64,000 nt of DNA from Streptomyces caniferus (lineage in GTDB: Bacteria; Actinomycetota; Actinomycetes; Streptomycetales; Streptomycetaceae): positions 2,427,501 to 2,491,500 of the forward strand of contig NZ_BLIN01000005.1 of the NCBI RefSeq assembly GCF_009811555.1. The letters are read 5' to 3'. The position numbers and the translations under genes were made by a program. Below, in pieces: positions 1-8,605 of the stretch (positions are counted from its first letter, which is position 1; each line of letters starts with the position of its first letter). Under the pieces are notes generated by a model. It was given only the letters and a program-made list of their open reading frames with translations. It was not told where the DNA came from and ran no database searches.

Positions 1-119
1 AGCGCGTCGGTGGCATGCGGAGTCGGCACCTTGCACGTCTCAAGGATCGAGCCCTCTTCGTCGACCACGCCGGCCGCGATCTTCGTGCCGCCGATGTCGA
101 CGCCGATGGTGAGTCCCAT
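1..119 (-). CDS. glk: ROK-family glucokinase, N-terminal part only
   Basis: The first 39 codons of a leftward gene run off the left edge of the window. The start is the ATG at 119-117. The visible N-terminus MGLTIGVDIGGTKIAAGVVD carries the DxGGT phosphate-binding motif of ROK sugar kinases and closely resembles Streptomyces glucokinase GlkA, which phosphorylates glucose in the cytoplasm and takes part in carbon catabolite repression. The ROK cysteine-rich zinc motif lies outside the window and cannot be checked. The gene is last in a leftward run that starts with the SRPBCC gene near 2532. Confidence 0.85.
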   Translation of the reverse strand, partial: MGLTIGVDIGGTKIAAGVVDEEGSILETCKVPTPHATDA

Positions 120-241
120 GTGTCCCTCAGTTTTTCGCTCGAACCCCGCCGGGACCCACCGTACCGGAGGCGGGGGCGCCGACCACGCCCTTCAAGGCGG
201 AGGACCTGGGCGGCTTCCCCTGGTGCGCGAGGCGGCGGGAC

Positions 242-718
242 TCAGTCGAGATCGATCCGCTCGGTGCCGGTGGGACCGTCGTCGTCACGCGGGTCGTCGC
301 CGCGGCGGCCCTCGGCCGGCTCGTCGAGGTCGTCGCGGGTCCAGCGGCGCTCGCTGCTCTCGACGGCGGAGCGGTAGGCGGCGAGCAGCTCGGAACCGGC
401 CGCGGCGAGGTGGTCGAAGAGGTCGGGGTTGCGCTCGATGACCGGCTCGACGGCGGCCTTGGCCTGCTTGAACAGCTGGCTGACGGCCCCCTGCGCGGCG
501 ATGCCGCCCAGCGCGCCGGGCAGCTGGATACCGGCCAGCTTGTCGGTCACCGCGTCGGCGAGCTTGCGCAGCTCCTCCGCCGCGCTGCCCGGCTGCGGGC
601 CGTGGGCGGCGCGGTGCCGGGCCTTCTCCGCGGCGAGGTCCTCGGCGCAGGCCGTCTCCCAGGCGTCGGCGTCGGGCTCGGCCCCGCGGTCGGCGGGGCG
701 CTCGGTGGCATCACTCAT
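242..718 (-). CDS. DUF5304 family protein
   Basis: This 158-residue acidic, alanine-rich soluble protein matches my recollection of the actinobacterial DUF5304 family, which has no known function. It has no signal peptide or membrane segment. The middle (about residues 45-115) looks helical and includes a GIQLPGALGGIAAQGAVSQL stretch; the C-terminus is Asp/Arg-rich and probably disordered. It lies between the ArsA-type ATPase gene, about 105 bases upstream, and glucokinase, about 120 bases downstream, all leftward. A role with the ATPase and SRPBCC neighbours is only a context guess. Confidence 0.7.
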   Translation of the reverse strand: MSDATERPADRGAEPDADAWETACAEDLAAEKARHRAAHGPQPGSAAEELRKLADAVTDKLAGIQLPGALGGIAAQGAVSQLFKQAKAAVEPVIERNPDLFDHLAAAGSELLAAYRSAVESSERRWTRDDLDEPAEGRRGDDPRDDDGPTGTERIDLD

Positions 719-823
719 GAGGAACTCCGTGACTCCTGCGGCGAGGCGGTACGGCGAAGAGGTGCAAGGCGGGCACCTCGGGCGGGGCCCACCCTCGACG
801 GTACCCGAACGGTGGTACCGCGT

Positions 824-2026
824 TCAGTCGCTCTTGGGCCACAGGCCGGGATCCGGGGTGAAGCGGATCTCCAGGGCGCCGTCGCGCAGTCCGGCACCGG
901 AGACGGTGCAGCGGCGCAGCGCGGAGGGGAGCGTACGGATCCGCCGGAAGCGGCCGACGCTGACCACGATCTCGTCGCCGCGGCGCACCAGGCCGAGGCC
1001 CTTGCGCTCGGCGCCGGGCAGCGGCACCCGCCAGACGAGGATGCCGTCGGTGGCCAGCCGGTCCTCGACGGTCCAGGGGTCGGGGCGGGGCCCGTCGGCG
1101 GGTCCCGCGGCGCCGATCTCGCCGGCCGTCCCGTCGATCAACTCGTCCAGCTCGTCGACGCCCCGCGGGTCGCGTCCCAGGTGCGCCACCTCGTGGACCG
1201 GGACGTCGGGGAACTCCTCGCGCAGTGCCTTGAGCGCCGCCTGCTGGCTGCCGGAGAGGCCGGCGAGGAACGGATCCGCCGAGCCGGTGGGCAGCAGCCG
1301 GTTGACCACCACGCCGTCGGTGCGCCGGCCGTGCAGGGCGAGGCCGGCGCGGATGGTGCGCAGGTTGGCGGCGGCGACCGGGCCGGCGTCGGTGACCAGG
1401 CGGACGGATGTGCCGGGGTCGTCGATCGCCCGCTGGACGGCGGCGAGTTCGCTCTCCCAGCGCTCGGCGGCGTCGTAGAGCTTCTGGGCCGGCATCGGGA
1501 CGCCGGCGAGCTGGGCGAGCACCGGCCGCAGCGCACGGGCCGCCTGGCGCTCGGGGGGCAGCAGGCGGCGCAGATAGCGGCGCACCTGGGCCGGGAGGGC
1601 GAGCAGCCGGATCGTCTCGGCGGCCGAGGGCATGTCGACGACGATCAGGTCCCAGTCGTCCGAGGCGTGTTCGGCGCGCAGCGCGTGCAGCAGCGCGAAG
1701 TCCTCGGAGCCGGGGAGTTCGGTGAGTTCGTCCTCGTCGAGGGGGCTGGCCCCGAGCAGGTCGAGGGCCGCGCCGGCCCGCTCCTGGAAGGCGAGGAACT
1801 CCTGGCGGAAGCGGTCACCGGGGTCGATGCGCAGGGCGTGCAGGCCCGGGGCTATCTGGGTGGGGGCGTCGGCGCCGAGGGGGGTGCCCAGCACCGTTTC
1901 CGGGGCGCTGCTCTCGGTGGTGAGCAGGAGCGCCCGAGCGCCCCGGCGGGCGCCGGCCAGGGCCGTGGCGGCGGCGAGCGTGGTGCGGCCCGCGCCGCCG
2001 GGGCCCGTGACGAGGACGATGCGCAC
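824..2026 (-). CDS. ArsA-family anion-transporting-type ATPase
   Basis: A 400-residue P-loop ATPase starting at a GTG. The N-terminus MRIVLVTGPGGAGRTTLAAA holds a deviant Walker A (GPGGAGRTT). The segment DDWDLIVVDMPSAAETIRLL is the ArsA/GET3-like switch region. It lacks the cysteines of arsenite-binding ArsA and there is no arsB or arsR nearby, so arsenite transport is unlikely; related actinobacterial proteins are annotated simply as ArsA-family ATPases. The start lies two bases after the stop of the SRPBCC gene, so the two are surely cotranscribed and probably translationally coupled. Confidence 0.8.
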   Translation of the reverse strand: MRIVLVTGPGGAGRTTLAAATALAGARRGARALLLTTESSAPETVLGTPLGADAPTQIAPGLHALRIDPGDRFRQEFLAFQERAGAALDLLGASPLDEDELTELPGSEDFALLHALRAEHASDDWDLIVVDMPSAAETIRLLALPAQVRRYLRRLLPPERQAARALRPVLAQLAGVPMPAQKLYDAAERWESELAAVQRAIDDPGTSVRLVTDAGPVAAANLRTIRAGLALHGRRTDGVVVNRLLPTGSADPFLAGLSGSQQAALKALREEFPDVPVHEVAHLGRDPRGVDELDELIDGTAGEIGAAGPADGPRPDPWTVEDRLATDGILVWRVPLPGAERKGLGLVRRGDEIVVSVGRFRRIRTLPSALRRCTVSGAGLRDGALEIRFTPDPGLWPKSD

Positions 2027-2028
2027 GC

Positions 2029-2532
2029 TCAGAGCTTCTTGGCCTCGTCGGCGGAACCGGCCGCGTCGGCGGGCCCTGCGAGGTGGTCGGCGGGGCCGCT
2101 CTCGACGCGCTTCTTCAGCCCGGCCAGCGCGCGGTCGATGATGACCTTCTCCGCCTTGCGCTTGATCATTCCGAGCATCGGGATCTTGACGTCGACGGTG
2201 AGCTGGTAGGTCACCTCGGTGCGCGCGCCGTTGCCCAGCGCGGCGAGACGGTAGGAACCGTCGAGGGCGCGCAGCATCTGCGACTTGACCAGGGACCAGC
2301 TGACCTCGCTCTCACCGGTCCAGGTGTAGGCGAGGGTGTGGTCGTCCTTGATCGCTCCGGCGTCCAGCAGCAGGCGCACCTGCTCGGCGCGGCCGCGGTC
2401 GTCCTTGGCGAGCACCTCTGCCTCTTTGACCTCTCCGGTCCATTCCGGATAGCGGTCAAAGTCGGCGATCACTCCCATCACTTCGGCGGGTGCCGCCTCG
2501 ATCGTGATGCTCGAGCTGGTGTGTTCGGCCAT
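2029..2532 (-). CDS. SRPBCC (START/polyketide cyclase-like) family protein
   Basis: I chose the ATG at 2532, giving MAEHTSSSITIEAAPAEVMG (167 residues), because GGAGG sits at the usual distance upstream; a longer open frame to 2709 has no such site. The pattern ITIEAAPAEVMGVIADFDRYPEW is the classic start of the SRPBCC fold, a hydrophobic-ligand-binding helix-grip barrel. The rest, up to about residue 145, alternates beta strands as expected. The C-terminal tail is Ala/Asp-rich. It is the first gene of an operon with the ArsA-type ATPase. The ligand is unknown. Confidence 0.85.
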   Translation of the reverse strand: MAEHTSSSITIEAAPAEVMGVIADFDRYPEWTGEVKEAEVLAKDDRGRAEQVRLLLDAGAIKDDHTLAYTWTGESEVSWSLVKSQMLRALDGSYRLAALGNGARTEVTYQLTVDVKIPMLGMIKRKAEKVIIDRALAGLKKRVESGPADHLAGPADAAGSADEAKKL

Positions 2533-2755
2533 CGCCGTGACTCCTCCATGCCGATTCATGCCGGTCCGCCGACCTTCCCCAAGCTCTCGGCTCCGTTCGA
2601 GCAGGGGCGACCCCATTACGCGGTCTCTGCTGCTGAAGGCTACCGCGCGGGGGAACGCGGGCGGACACCAGCAGGCCCGCAACGACGGGGCGGGCGTCGG
2701 CCGGCCCACCCGGCCGGACGCCCGCCACCGGGCTCAGCGCCCCGGGGCGCCGCTC

Positions 2756-3532
2756 TCACCACTCCATGACATAGGGCGTCCCGGTGGCATTGAAATGGCC
2801 GACATTGATGCATTCCGTGCCGTCGATGCGGACCCGGTGGGCGAGCGGCTGGTGCACATGGCCGAAGAGGGCGTAGCGCGGACGGGTGGTGCGGATGGCG
2901 TGCAACAGGGCCGCGCTGCCGCGCTCGAAGCGGCGGGCGACGGTGTCGTAGCAGAGCTCGGGGACGTCCGGCGGGATGTGGCTGCACAGCACGTCCACCT
3001 CGCCGACCGCCTCGACCTTGGCGGCGAACTCCTCGTCACCGATCTCGTACGGGGTGCGCATCGGCGTGGTGAGCCCGCCGCCGACGAACCCGAAGACCCG
3101 GCCGCCGATCTCCACCCGCTGGCCGTCCAGGACGGTGGTGCCGGGTGCGGCGTACTCGGGCCACAGGCGCGGGATGTCGACGTTGCCGTAGGTGGCGTAC
3201 GTGGGGGTGGGGAAGGCCGCGAAGAGTTCGGCGTACTGCTTGCGGACCGCGCCCTCGATGACCGACTCGCGGCTCACGCCCGTACGGTCCAGTTCGCCCC
3301 ACAGCCGGCGCCCGAGTGCGCGGGCCTCCTCGAAGCGGCGGGCGGTGCGCAGTTCGACCAGGGCGCTCGCGTTCGCGGCGCCGAAGAGGTCGGGGAAGAT
3401 GCCGCGCGAATGGTCCGCGTAATCGAGGAAGAGCACCAGGTCACCCAGGCAGAGCAGGGCGTCGGCACCGGTTCCGGCCGCCGCGAGGTCCCGGCTGTTG
3501 CCGTGTACGTCACTGACCACATGCACACGCAT
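2756..3532 (-). CDS. Metallophosphoesterase
   Basis: A 258-residue calcineurin-like phosphoesterase. The motifs are in order: DVHGN near residue 8 (metal ligands), CLGDLV near residue 30, the CSHIP segment near residue 195, and GHVHQP near residue 235. These five-block signatures bind a dinuclear metal centre that hydrolyses phosphomonoesters or diesters. There is no signal peptide, so it acts in the cytoplasm. The length and YfcE/YmdB-like motif spacing do not fix the substrate. It is leftward and separated from the SRPBCC gene by about 220 bases with no strong hairpin, and it diverges from fadD. Confidence 0.85.
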   Translation of the reverse strand: MRVHVVSDVHGNSRDLAAAGTGADALLCLGDLVLFLDYADHSRGIFPDLFGAANASALVELRTARRFEEARALGRRLWGELDRTGVSRESVIEGAVRKQYAELFAAFPTPTYATYGNVDIPRLWPEYAAPGTTVLDGQRVEIGGRVFGFVGGGLTTPMRTPYEIGDEEFAAKVEAVGEVDVLCSHIPPDVPELCYDTVARRFERGSAALLHAIRTTRPRYALFGHVHQPLAHRVRIDGTECINVGHFNATGTPYVMEW

Positions 3533-3700
3533 GGCGTCACCCTAGATCGCGCGGGCGGGTGCGGGGAGGGGGCGGGGGGCAGGGGTTACTTTCGGGTCAC
3601 CGACCCGCTGGTCTAGTCTGCGCGGGACAAGTCCCCATGGCGTGTCCCCCCGCGTGTGACGCATCGAACATCTGGCCTTTCCCCCCTATCCCAAAAGCAA

Positions 3701-3712
3701 TACCCATGGGTA
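3701..3712. promoter_or_regulatory. Palindrome upstream of fadD, candidate operator
   Basis: TACCCATGGGTA is a perfect 12-base palindrome in the divergent region between the metallophosphoesterase gene and the acyl-CoA ligase gene, about 95 bases before the ligase start. TetR- or GntR-type fatty-acid regulators often bind such sites, but no specific factor can be named. The surrounding 273-base gap contains no gene. Confidence 0.3.
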
Positions 3713-3806
3713 ACGTCCGGGCAGTCCAATCCCCCCTGCATGATCATGGACCGCCGCCGGTGCACACACAGCGTCGTGGCGCCGGCGCTTTTGAGGAGCA
3801 GCAGTC

Positions 3807-5603
3807 TTGCGCGAGTTCAGCCTTCCGGCCCTGTACGAGGTCCCCGCGGACGGCAATCTGACGGATCTCATCCGCCGAAATGCCGCGCAGCACCCGGATG
3901 TTGCCGTCATGGGACGCAAGGTGAACGGTGCGTGGCAGGACGTCACCGCCGCCACCTTCCTCGCCGAGGTCCGCGCCGCCGCCAAAGGTCTGATCGCTTC
4001 GGGTGTGCAGCCCGGCGACCGGGTCGGTCTGATGTCGCGCACCCGCTACGAGTGGACGCTGCTGGACTTCGCCATCTGGAGCGCGGGCGCCGTCACCGTC
4101 CCCGTGTACGAGACCAGTTCGGCCGAGCAGATCCAGTGGATACTCGGCGACTCCGGTGCGGTGGCCTGCCTGGTGGAATCCCCCACCCACGAGGCGACCG
4201 TCGAATCGGTCCGCGACCGGCTGCCGGACCTGGAGAACATCTGGCAGATCGAACGGGACGCCATCGCCCGGCTGCGGGCCGCGGGCGCCGGTGTCTCCGA
4301 CGACGAGGTGGACGCGCGCAGCGCGCTCGCCGACGCGGACGCCCCGGCCACCATCGTCTACACCTCCGGCACCACCGGCCGCCCCAAGGGCTGTGTGCTC
4401 AGCCACCGCAGCTTCTTCGCCGAGTGCGGCAACATCGTCGAACGACTGCGGCCGCTGTTCCGCACCGGCGACTCCTCGGTGCTCCTCTTCCTCCCCATCG
4501 CGCACGTCTTCGGCCGGCTGGTGCAGGTCGCCGCGGTGATGGCGCCCATCAAGCTGGGCCACGCCCCGGACATCAAGAACCTCACCGACGACCTCGCCTC
4601 CTTCCGTCCGACGCTGGTCCTGGGCGTGCCCCGGGTCTTCGAGAAGGTCTACAACTCGGCGCGGGCCAAGGCGCAGGCCGACGGCAAGGGCAAGGTCTTC
4701 GACAAGGCGGCGGACATCGCGATCGCCTACAGCCGCGCGCTGGACACCCCCGAGGGGCCGGCGTTCGGGCTGAAGCTCAAGTACAAGGTCTTCGACCGGC
4801 TGGTCTACAGCAAGCTGCGCGCCGTCCTCGGCGGCCGCGCCACCCACGCCATCTCCGGCGGCGCCCCGCTGGGCGAGCGCCTCGGCCACTTCTACCGCGG
4901 CATCGGCTTCACCGCCCTGGAGGGCTACGGCCTGACGGAGTCCTGTGCGGCCACCGCCTTCAACCCCTGGGACCGGCAGAAGATCGGCACCGTGGGCCAG
5001 CCGCTGCCCGGTTCGGTCGTGCGGATCGCCGACGACGGCGAGGTGCTGCTGCACGGCGAGCACCTCTTCACCGAGTACTGGAACAACCCGTCGGCCACCA
5101 AGGAGGCGCTGTCCGACGGCTGGTTCCACACCGGCGACCTCGGCACCCTCGACGAGGACGGCTACCTCGCCATCACCGGCCGCAAGAAGGAAATACTGGT
5201 CACCGCGGGCGGCAAGAACGTCGCCCCCGCCGTGATCGAGGACCGCATCCGGTCCCACGCCCTGATCGCCGAGTGCATGGTCGTCGGCGACGGCCGGCCG
5301 TTCATCGGCGCCCTGGTCACCCTCGACGAGGAGTTCCTGCCCCGCTGGGCCGAGGAGCACGGCCACCCCGCCGATGTGACGCCCTCTCAGATCTCCGAGG
5401 ACCCGGAGCTGCTGGCCGCCGTGCAGCGCGCCGTCGACGACGGCAACGCGGCCGTCTCCAAGGCCGAGTCGGTGCGCAAGTTCCGTATCCTCCCGGCCCA
5501 GTTCACCGAGGAGTCGGGCCATGTCACGCCGTCGCTGAAGCTCAAGCGGAACGTGGTGGCGAAGGACTTCGCGGAGGAGATCGAGGCGATCTACCGCGCC
5601 TAG
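3807..5603 (+). CDS. fadD: Long-chain fatty-acid--CoA ligase (AMP-forming)
   Basis: A 598-residue acyl-adenylate-forming enzyme that activates fatty acids to acyl-CoA via acyl-AMP. The P-loop motif TIVYTSGTTGRPKGC is near residue 185. The A5-type motif EGYGLTESCAATAFN is near residue 372, TGDLG near residue 444, and the hinge plus catalytic lysine region GRKKEILVTAGGKNVAP near residue 455. The form matches the actinobacterial FadD15/FAA1-like long-chain ligases. The start MREFSLPALYEVPADGNLTD is preceded by GAGGAGCAG. The stop codon lies inside the left arm of the large inverted repeat that follows. Confidence 0.93.
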   Translation: MREFSLPALYEVPADGNLTDLIRRNAAQHPDVAVMGRKVNGAWQDVTAATFLAEVRAAAKGLIASGVQPGDRVGLMSRTRYEWTLLDFAIWSAGAVTVPVYETSSAEQIQWILGDSGAVACLVESPTHEATVESVRDRLPDLENIWQIERDAIARLRAAGAGVSDDEVDARSALADADAPATIVYTSGTTGRPKGCVLSHRSFFAECGNIVERLRPLFRTGDSSVLLFLPIAHVFGRLVQVAAVMAPIKLGHAPDIKNLTDDLASFRPTLVLGVPRVFEKVYNSARAKAQADGKGKVFDKAADIAIAYSRALDTPEGPAFGLKLKYKVFDRLVYSKLRAVLGGRATHAISGGAPLGERLGHFYRGIGFTALEGYGLTESCAATAFNPWDRQKIGTVGQPLPGSVVRIADDGEVLLHGEHLFTEYWNNPSATKEALSDGWFHTGDLGTLDEDGYLAITGRKKEILVTAGGKNVAPAVIEDRIRSHALIAECMVVGDGRPFIGALVTLDEEFLPRWAEEHGHPADVTPSQISEDPELLAAVQRAVDDGNAAVSKAESVRKFRILPAQFTEESGHVTPSLKLKRNVVAKDFAEEIEAIYRA

Positions 5604-5667
5604 GGCCTGTCTTCAAAGTCCCGTCGTTCGCCCGCAGGGCAGGCGGGACTTTGAAAACAGGCCCTAG
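5600..5667. repeat. Inverted repeat overlapping the fadD stop codon
   Basis: The arms at 5600-5623 and 5644-5667 are 24 bases long and pair with a single mismatch around a 20-base loop. The arm begins CTAGGGCCTGTCTTCAAAGT. The fadD stop codon TAG is part of the left arm. I recall that near-identical GGGCCTGTCTTCAAAGTCCC repeats are scattered through Streptomyces genomes, so this is probably a dispersed repeat that also acts as a terminator. Confidence 0.8.
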
Positions 5668-5704
5668 CGAGCCCGGCCCACACCGGGCCGGTCAGGTACC
5701 GCAG

Positions 5705-5743
5705 GAATCCGCCGTCGTGGCCGCGCGCCACGGCGGCGGATTC
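5705..5743 (+). terminator. Hairpin between convergent fadD and mannosyltransferase genes
   Basis: The 17-base arms at 5705-5721 and 5727-5743 pair with one mismatch around a five-base loop and are followed on the plus strand by a T-containing tract. It lies between the converging fadD and leftward glycosyltransferase genes and may serve both. Confidence 0.55.
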
Positions 5744-5839
5744 TTCGTTCCACGCCGGCGCCGCCCGCCCGCGCCGCACCGGCGAGCGCGCCCCGCGGCA
5801 CGGACCCGCCGGGTCGGGTGCGCCGAACGCGGGCGGGGC

Positions 5840-6982
5840 CTAGAGCAGTTCCTTCAGCCGTTCCGCCAGCAGGTCCCAGCGCCACTTCTCCTCCACCCAG
5901 GCGCGGCCGCGTGCGCCCATGGTGCGGCGCAGGGCCGGGTCCCGGAGCAGGGTGACGATGCGGTCCGCGGTGGGGGCCGGGGAGCCGCCGGGGACGACCC
6001 AGCCCGTCTCGCCGTCCAGGACGGCGTCGGGGGCGCCGCCCGAATCGCCCGCCACCACGGGGAGTCCGGTGGCGGAGGCCTCCAGGTAGACGATGCCGAG
6101 GCCCTCGACGTCCAGGCCGCCGCGGCGGGTGCGGCACGGCATCGCGAAGACGTCGCCGGCGCCGAAGTGGGCCGGCAGCTCCTCCCACGGGACCGCGCCG
6201 GTGAAGCGCACCGAGTCCCCGACGCCCTTCTCCAGGGCCAGCGCGCGCAGCTCCTTCTCGTACGGGCCGCCGCCGACGATCAGCAGGACGGCGTCGGGCA
6301 CCGCGGACACGATGGCCGGCATCGCCTCGATCAGGGTGTCCTGGCCCTTGCGCGGCACGAGCCGCGAGACACAGACCACCACGGGCCGTCCGGTGAGCCC
6401 GAGCGCGGCCCGTACGGCGTCGCCCCCCGAGCCGGGGTGGAAGGTCTTCTCGTCCACGCCGGGCGGGAGTTGGACCATCCGCCCGGCCGCTTCCGGGGTG
6501 AGCGCGCCGGCGATCCGCGAGCGGGTGTACTCGCCGAGGTAGGTGAGCGTGTCGGTGCCCTCGCCGATCCGGCGCAGCAGCTGCCGGGCGGCCGGCAGCT
6601 GCGCCCAGCCCGCCTCATGGCCGTGGGTGGTCGCCACGATGCGGCGGGCGCCGGCCGAGCGGAGCGCGGGGGCCATCAGCCCGAGCGGCGCCGCCGCGCC
6701 GAACCACACGGAGGAGCAGCCGTGTTCGCGCAGCAGCCCGGTGGCCCGCCGGGTCACCCTCGGGGTGGGCAGCAGCATCGTCGTACGGTCCCGGACCACC
6801 GGGAACGGCTGCTCGGCGTCGAAGGCCGCGGTGGCCGCGAGGCCCTCCGCGCCGCGCTTCCAGGTCGAGGCGTAGACGACGACCTGGGAGGGGTCCAGGC
6901 GCAGCGCCATGCTGTGCAGGAAGGCCTGGATGCCGCCGGGCCGGGGCGGGAAGTCGTTCGTGACGATCAAGGTCTTGTGCAC
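5840..6982 (-). CDS. pimB: GT4 glycosyltransferase, PimB'-like phosphatidylinositol mannoside mannosyltransferase
   Basis: I take the GTG at 6982, giving VHKTLIVTNDFPPRPGGIQA (380 residues), since homologues begin there; the open frame extends upstream without a ribosome site. It is a GT-B fold enzyme of family GT4: the N-terminal PPRPGGIQ acceptor loop, the VSRLVPRKGQDTLIEAM segment near residue 210 that begins the nucleotide-binding half, and the EGLGIVYLEASATGLPVVAG motif (EX7E-type, near residue 305) binding GDP-mannose. The family member PimB' adds the second mannose to PIM1 on the cytoplasmic face of the membrane. The divergent neighbour is a GT87 membrane mannosyltransferase, which fits a PIM/lipoglycan role. 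Confidence 0.8.
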   Translation of the reverse strand: MHKTLIVTNDFPPRPGGIQAFLHSMALRLDPSQVVVYASTWKRGAEGLAATAAFDAEQPFPVVRDRTTMLLPTPRVTRRATGLLREHGCSSVWFGAAAPLGLMAPALRSAGARRIVATTHGHEAGWAQLPAARQLLRRIGEGTDTLTYLGEYTRSRIAGALTPEAAGRMVQLPPGVDEKTFHPGSGGDAVRAALGLTGRPVVVCVSRLVPRKGQDTLIEAMPAIVSAVPDAVLLIVGGGPYEKELRALALEKGVGDSVRFTGAVPWEELPAHFGAGDVFAMPCRTRRGGLDVEGLGIVYLEASATGLPVVAGDSGGAPDAVLDGETGWVVPGGSPAPTADRIVTLLRDPALRRTMGARGRAWVEEKWRWDLLAERLKELL

Positions 6983-7207
6983 GATGGTCTCTCGGCGGTC
7001 GGTCTCGGCGGTTCGGGCCCGACAGTACCGGTCGGCGGGCGGCAGGGGGCGGCCCACCCCGCCACGCCCGTCCCTCGTCTACGGTCGTGACCAGCCGCCA
7101 CCGGCATCATGCGGAGAGCATGCGCGGGCGGCGGCGGACCGGGCAGCCGGCCCGCGGGACCGCAGGCGCCCCCCGACGGGCAACGGCCGACGAACGATGA
7201 GGTGACG

Positions 7208-8530
7208 ATGAGCAGCATCAGCAGAGCGCGCGGGGTGTGGCTCCCGGTCGCGGCCTGGGCCGTGACCAGGGCCGTGGTCCTGCTGTGCGTCCTGAGGGTG
7301 CTGGTGCTGCCGGGACCGGATGTCACCACCGATGTCTCGGTGATCTACCACGGCTGGTTCGAGGTCCTGAGGACCGGCACCTTTCCGCTGGCCGATGTGA
7401 CCTGGCAGTACCCGCCGGCCGCCGCGCTCGCCGTCCTCTCCCCCGGTCTGCTGCCGTTCCTGGACTACGCCCCCGCGTTCTTCACCCTGATCCTGGTCAC
7501 GGACGCGGCAGCGCTGGCGCTCTTCCTGCGGGCCGGCCGGCGGCCGGGCCATCGCCCGGCGGGGGCCTGGGTGTGGATCGCGGGCGTGGCGCTGCTGGGC
7601 CCGACCGCGTACGCCCGCTACGACCTGATGGTGGCCGCCGTCGCCGCCGCGGCCCTGTTCGCGGCCGCCCGCCGGCCGCGGGTGGCGGGCGCGCTGGTCG
7701 CCTTCGGTGCGCTGCTGAAGGTCTGGCCCGTGCTGCTGCTGACGGGGGCGGCGGTGCGCGGCCGCCGGGCGCGCGCCCTGTGGCGGAGCGCGGCGGGTAC
7801 CGCGGCCGGACTGACCCTGCTCTTCGTGGCGGCCGCACCGGGCGCGCTGGCCTTCCTCACCTTCCAGCGCGACCGCGGGACGGAGGTCGAGTCGCTCGGC
7901 GCGCTGGTCTTCCATATCGCCCGGCAGTACGGGTGGGACGGGCAGGTGCTGCTGCACTACGGCTCGCTGGAGTTCCTCGGGCCGGGTGTCGGGCTCGTCA
8001 GCACCGTGGCGCTCACCCTGAGCCTGGCCGCCGTGGGCTGGCTGTTCCTGTGGCGGGTGCGCGCCCGGGAGTTCGGCCCCGCGACGCTGAGCGAGGCCGC
8101 CTTCACCGCCACCCTGCTGTTCACCACCACCAGCCGCGTCATCAGCCCGCAGTACATGCTCTGGCTGGTGGGGCTCGCCGCGGTGTGCGTGACCGTACGC
8201 GCCGGCCGGCAGACGCTGCCGGCGGTGCTGGTCCTGCTGGCCACCGGGATCACCCAGCTGGAGTTCCCCGTCTGGTTCGCGCACATCGTGGCGAGCGATC
8301 CGCCGGCCGTCGCCCTGCTGGCCGTGCGCAACGGCCTGCTGGTCGCCGCGTCGCTGCTCGCCTGCCGCCGGCTGTGGGTCTCGACGCGCGGCGACGGACC
8401 CGCGCCCCTGGAGCCCGTCGGCGTGGTGGGCGCACGCGGGCCGGCCGACGAGACCTCCGCCGCTCCCCCACAGCTCACGGGCTCCGCCCCGCGGACACCG
8501 GCGGACGGGGCGCCGTCCCCGGGCCGCTGA
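7208..8530 (+). CDS. GT87 family membrane glycosyltransferase (PimE-like)
   Basis: This 440-residue polytopic protein starts at the ATG at 7208 (MSSISRARGVWLPVAAWAVT), preceded by GAGGTG. It has about ten hydrophobic segments. DVSVIYHGW early in the protein is the usual place of the catalytic Asp in GT-C mannosyltransferases using polyprenyl-phosphate-mannose, and TWQYPPAAAL is the typical YPP motif of the GT87/DUF2029 family. The C-terminal 50 residues are Pro/Ala-rich and cytoplasmic. Being divergent from a PimB'-like gene suggests PIM or lipomannan elongation on the outer membrane face. The exact product is inferred. Confidence 0.75.
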   Translation: MSSISRARGVWLPVAAWAVTRAVVLLCVLRVLVLPGPDVTTDVSVIYHGWFEVLRTGTFPLADVTWQYPPAAALAVLSPGLLPFLDYAPAFFTLILVTDAAALALFLRAGRRPGHRPAGAWVWIAGVALLGPTAYARYDLMVAAVAAAALFAAARRPRVAGALVAFGALLKVWPVLLLTGAAVRGRRARALWRSAAGTAAGLTLLFVAAAPGALAFLTFQRDRGTEVESLGALVFHIARQYGWDGQVLLHYGSLEFLGPGVGLVSTVALTLSLAAVGWLFLWRVRAREFGPATLSEAAFTATLLFTTTSRVISPQYMLWLVGLAAVCVTVRAGRQTLPAVLVLLATGITQLEFPVWFAHIVASDPPAVALLAVRNGLLVAASLLACRRLWVSTRGDGPAPLEPVGVVGARGPADETSAAPPQLTGSAPRTPADGAPSPGR

Positions 8531-8605
8531 GCCCGGCCCTCGGTGCCCTTGCGGCGCCCGCGGGGCCGGGGCCGTCGGCACACCCGCCGCAGGGACCCGC
8601 CCCGC

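Noticed and set aside
410..2209. Open frame of 599 codons on the plus strand
   Set aside because: It is antisense to the DUF5304, ArsA and SRPBCC genes, has low-complexity Gly/Arg/Ala composition and no motifs; a usual shadow of high-GC genes.
3656..7090. Open frame of 1144 codons through fadD and the mannosyltransferase
   Set aside because: It overlaps two well-supported genes in another frame, is Arg/Pro/Gly-rich and has no domains.
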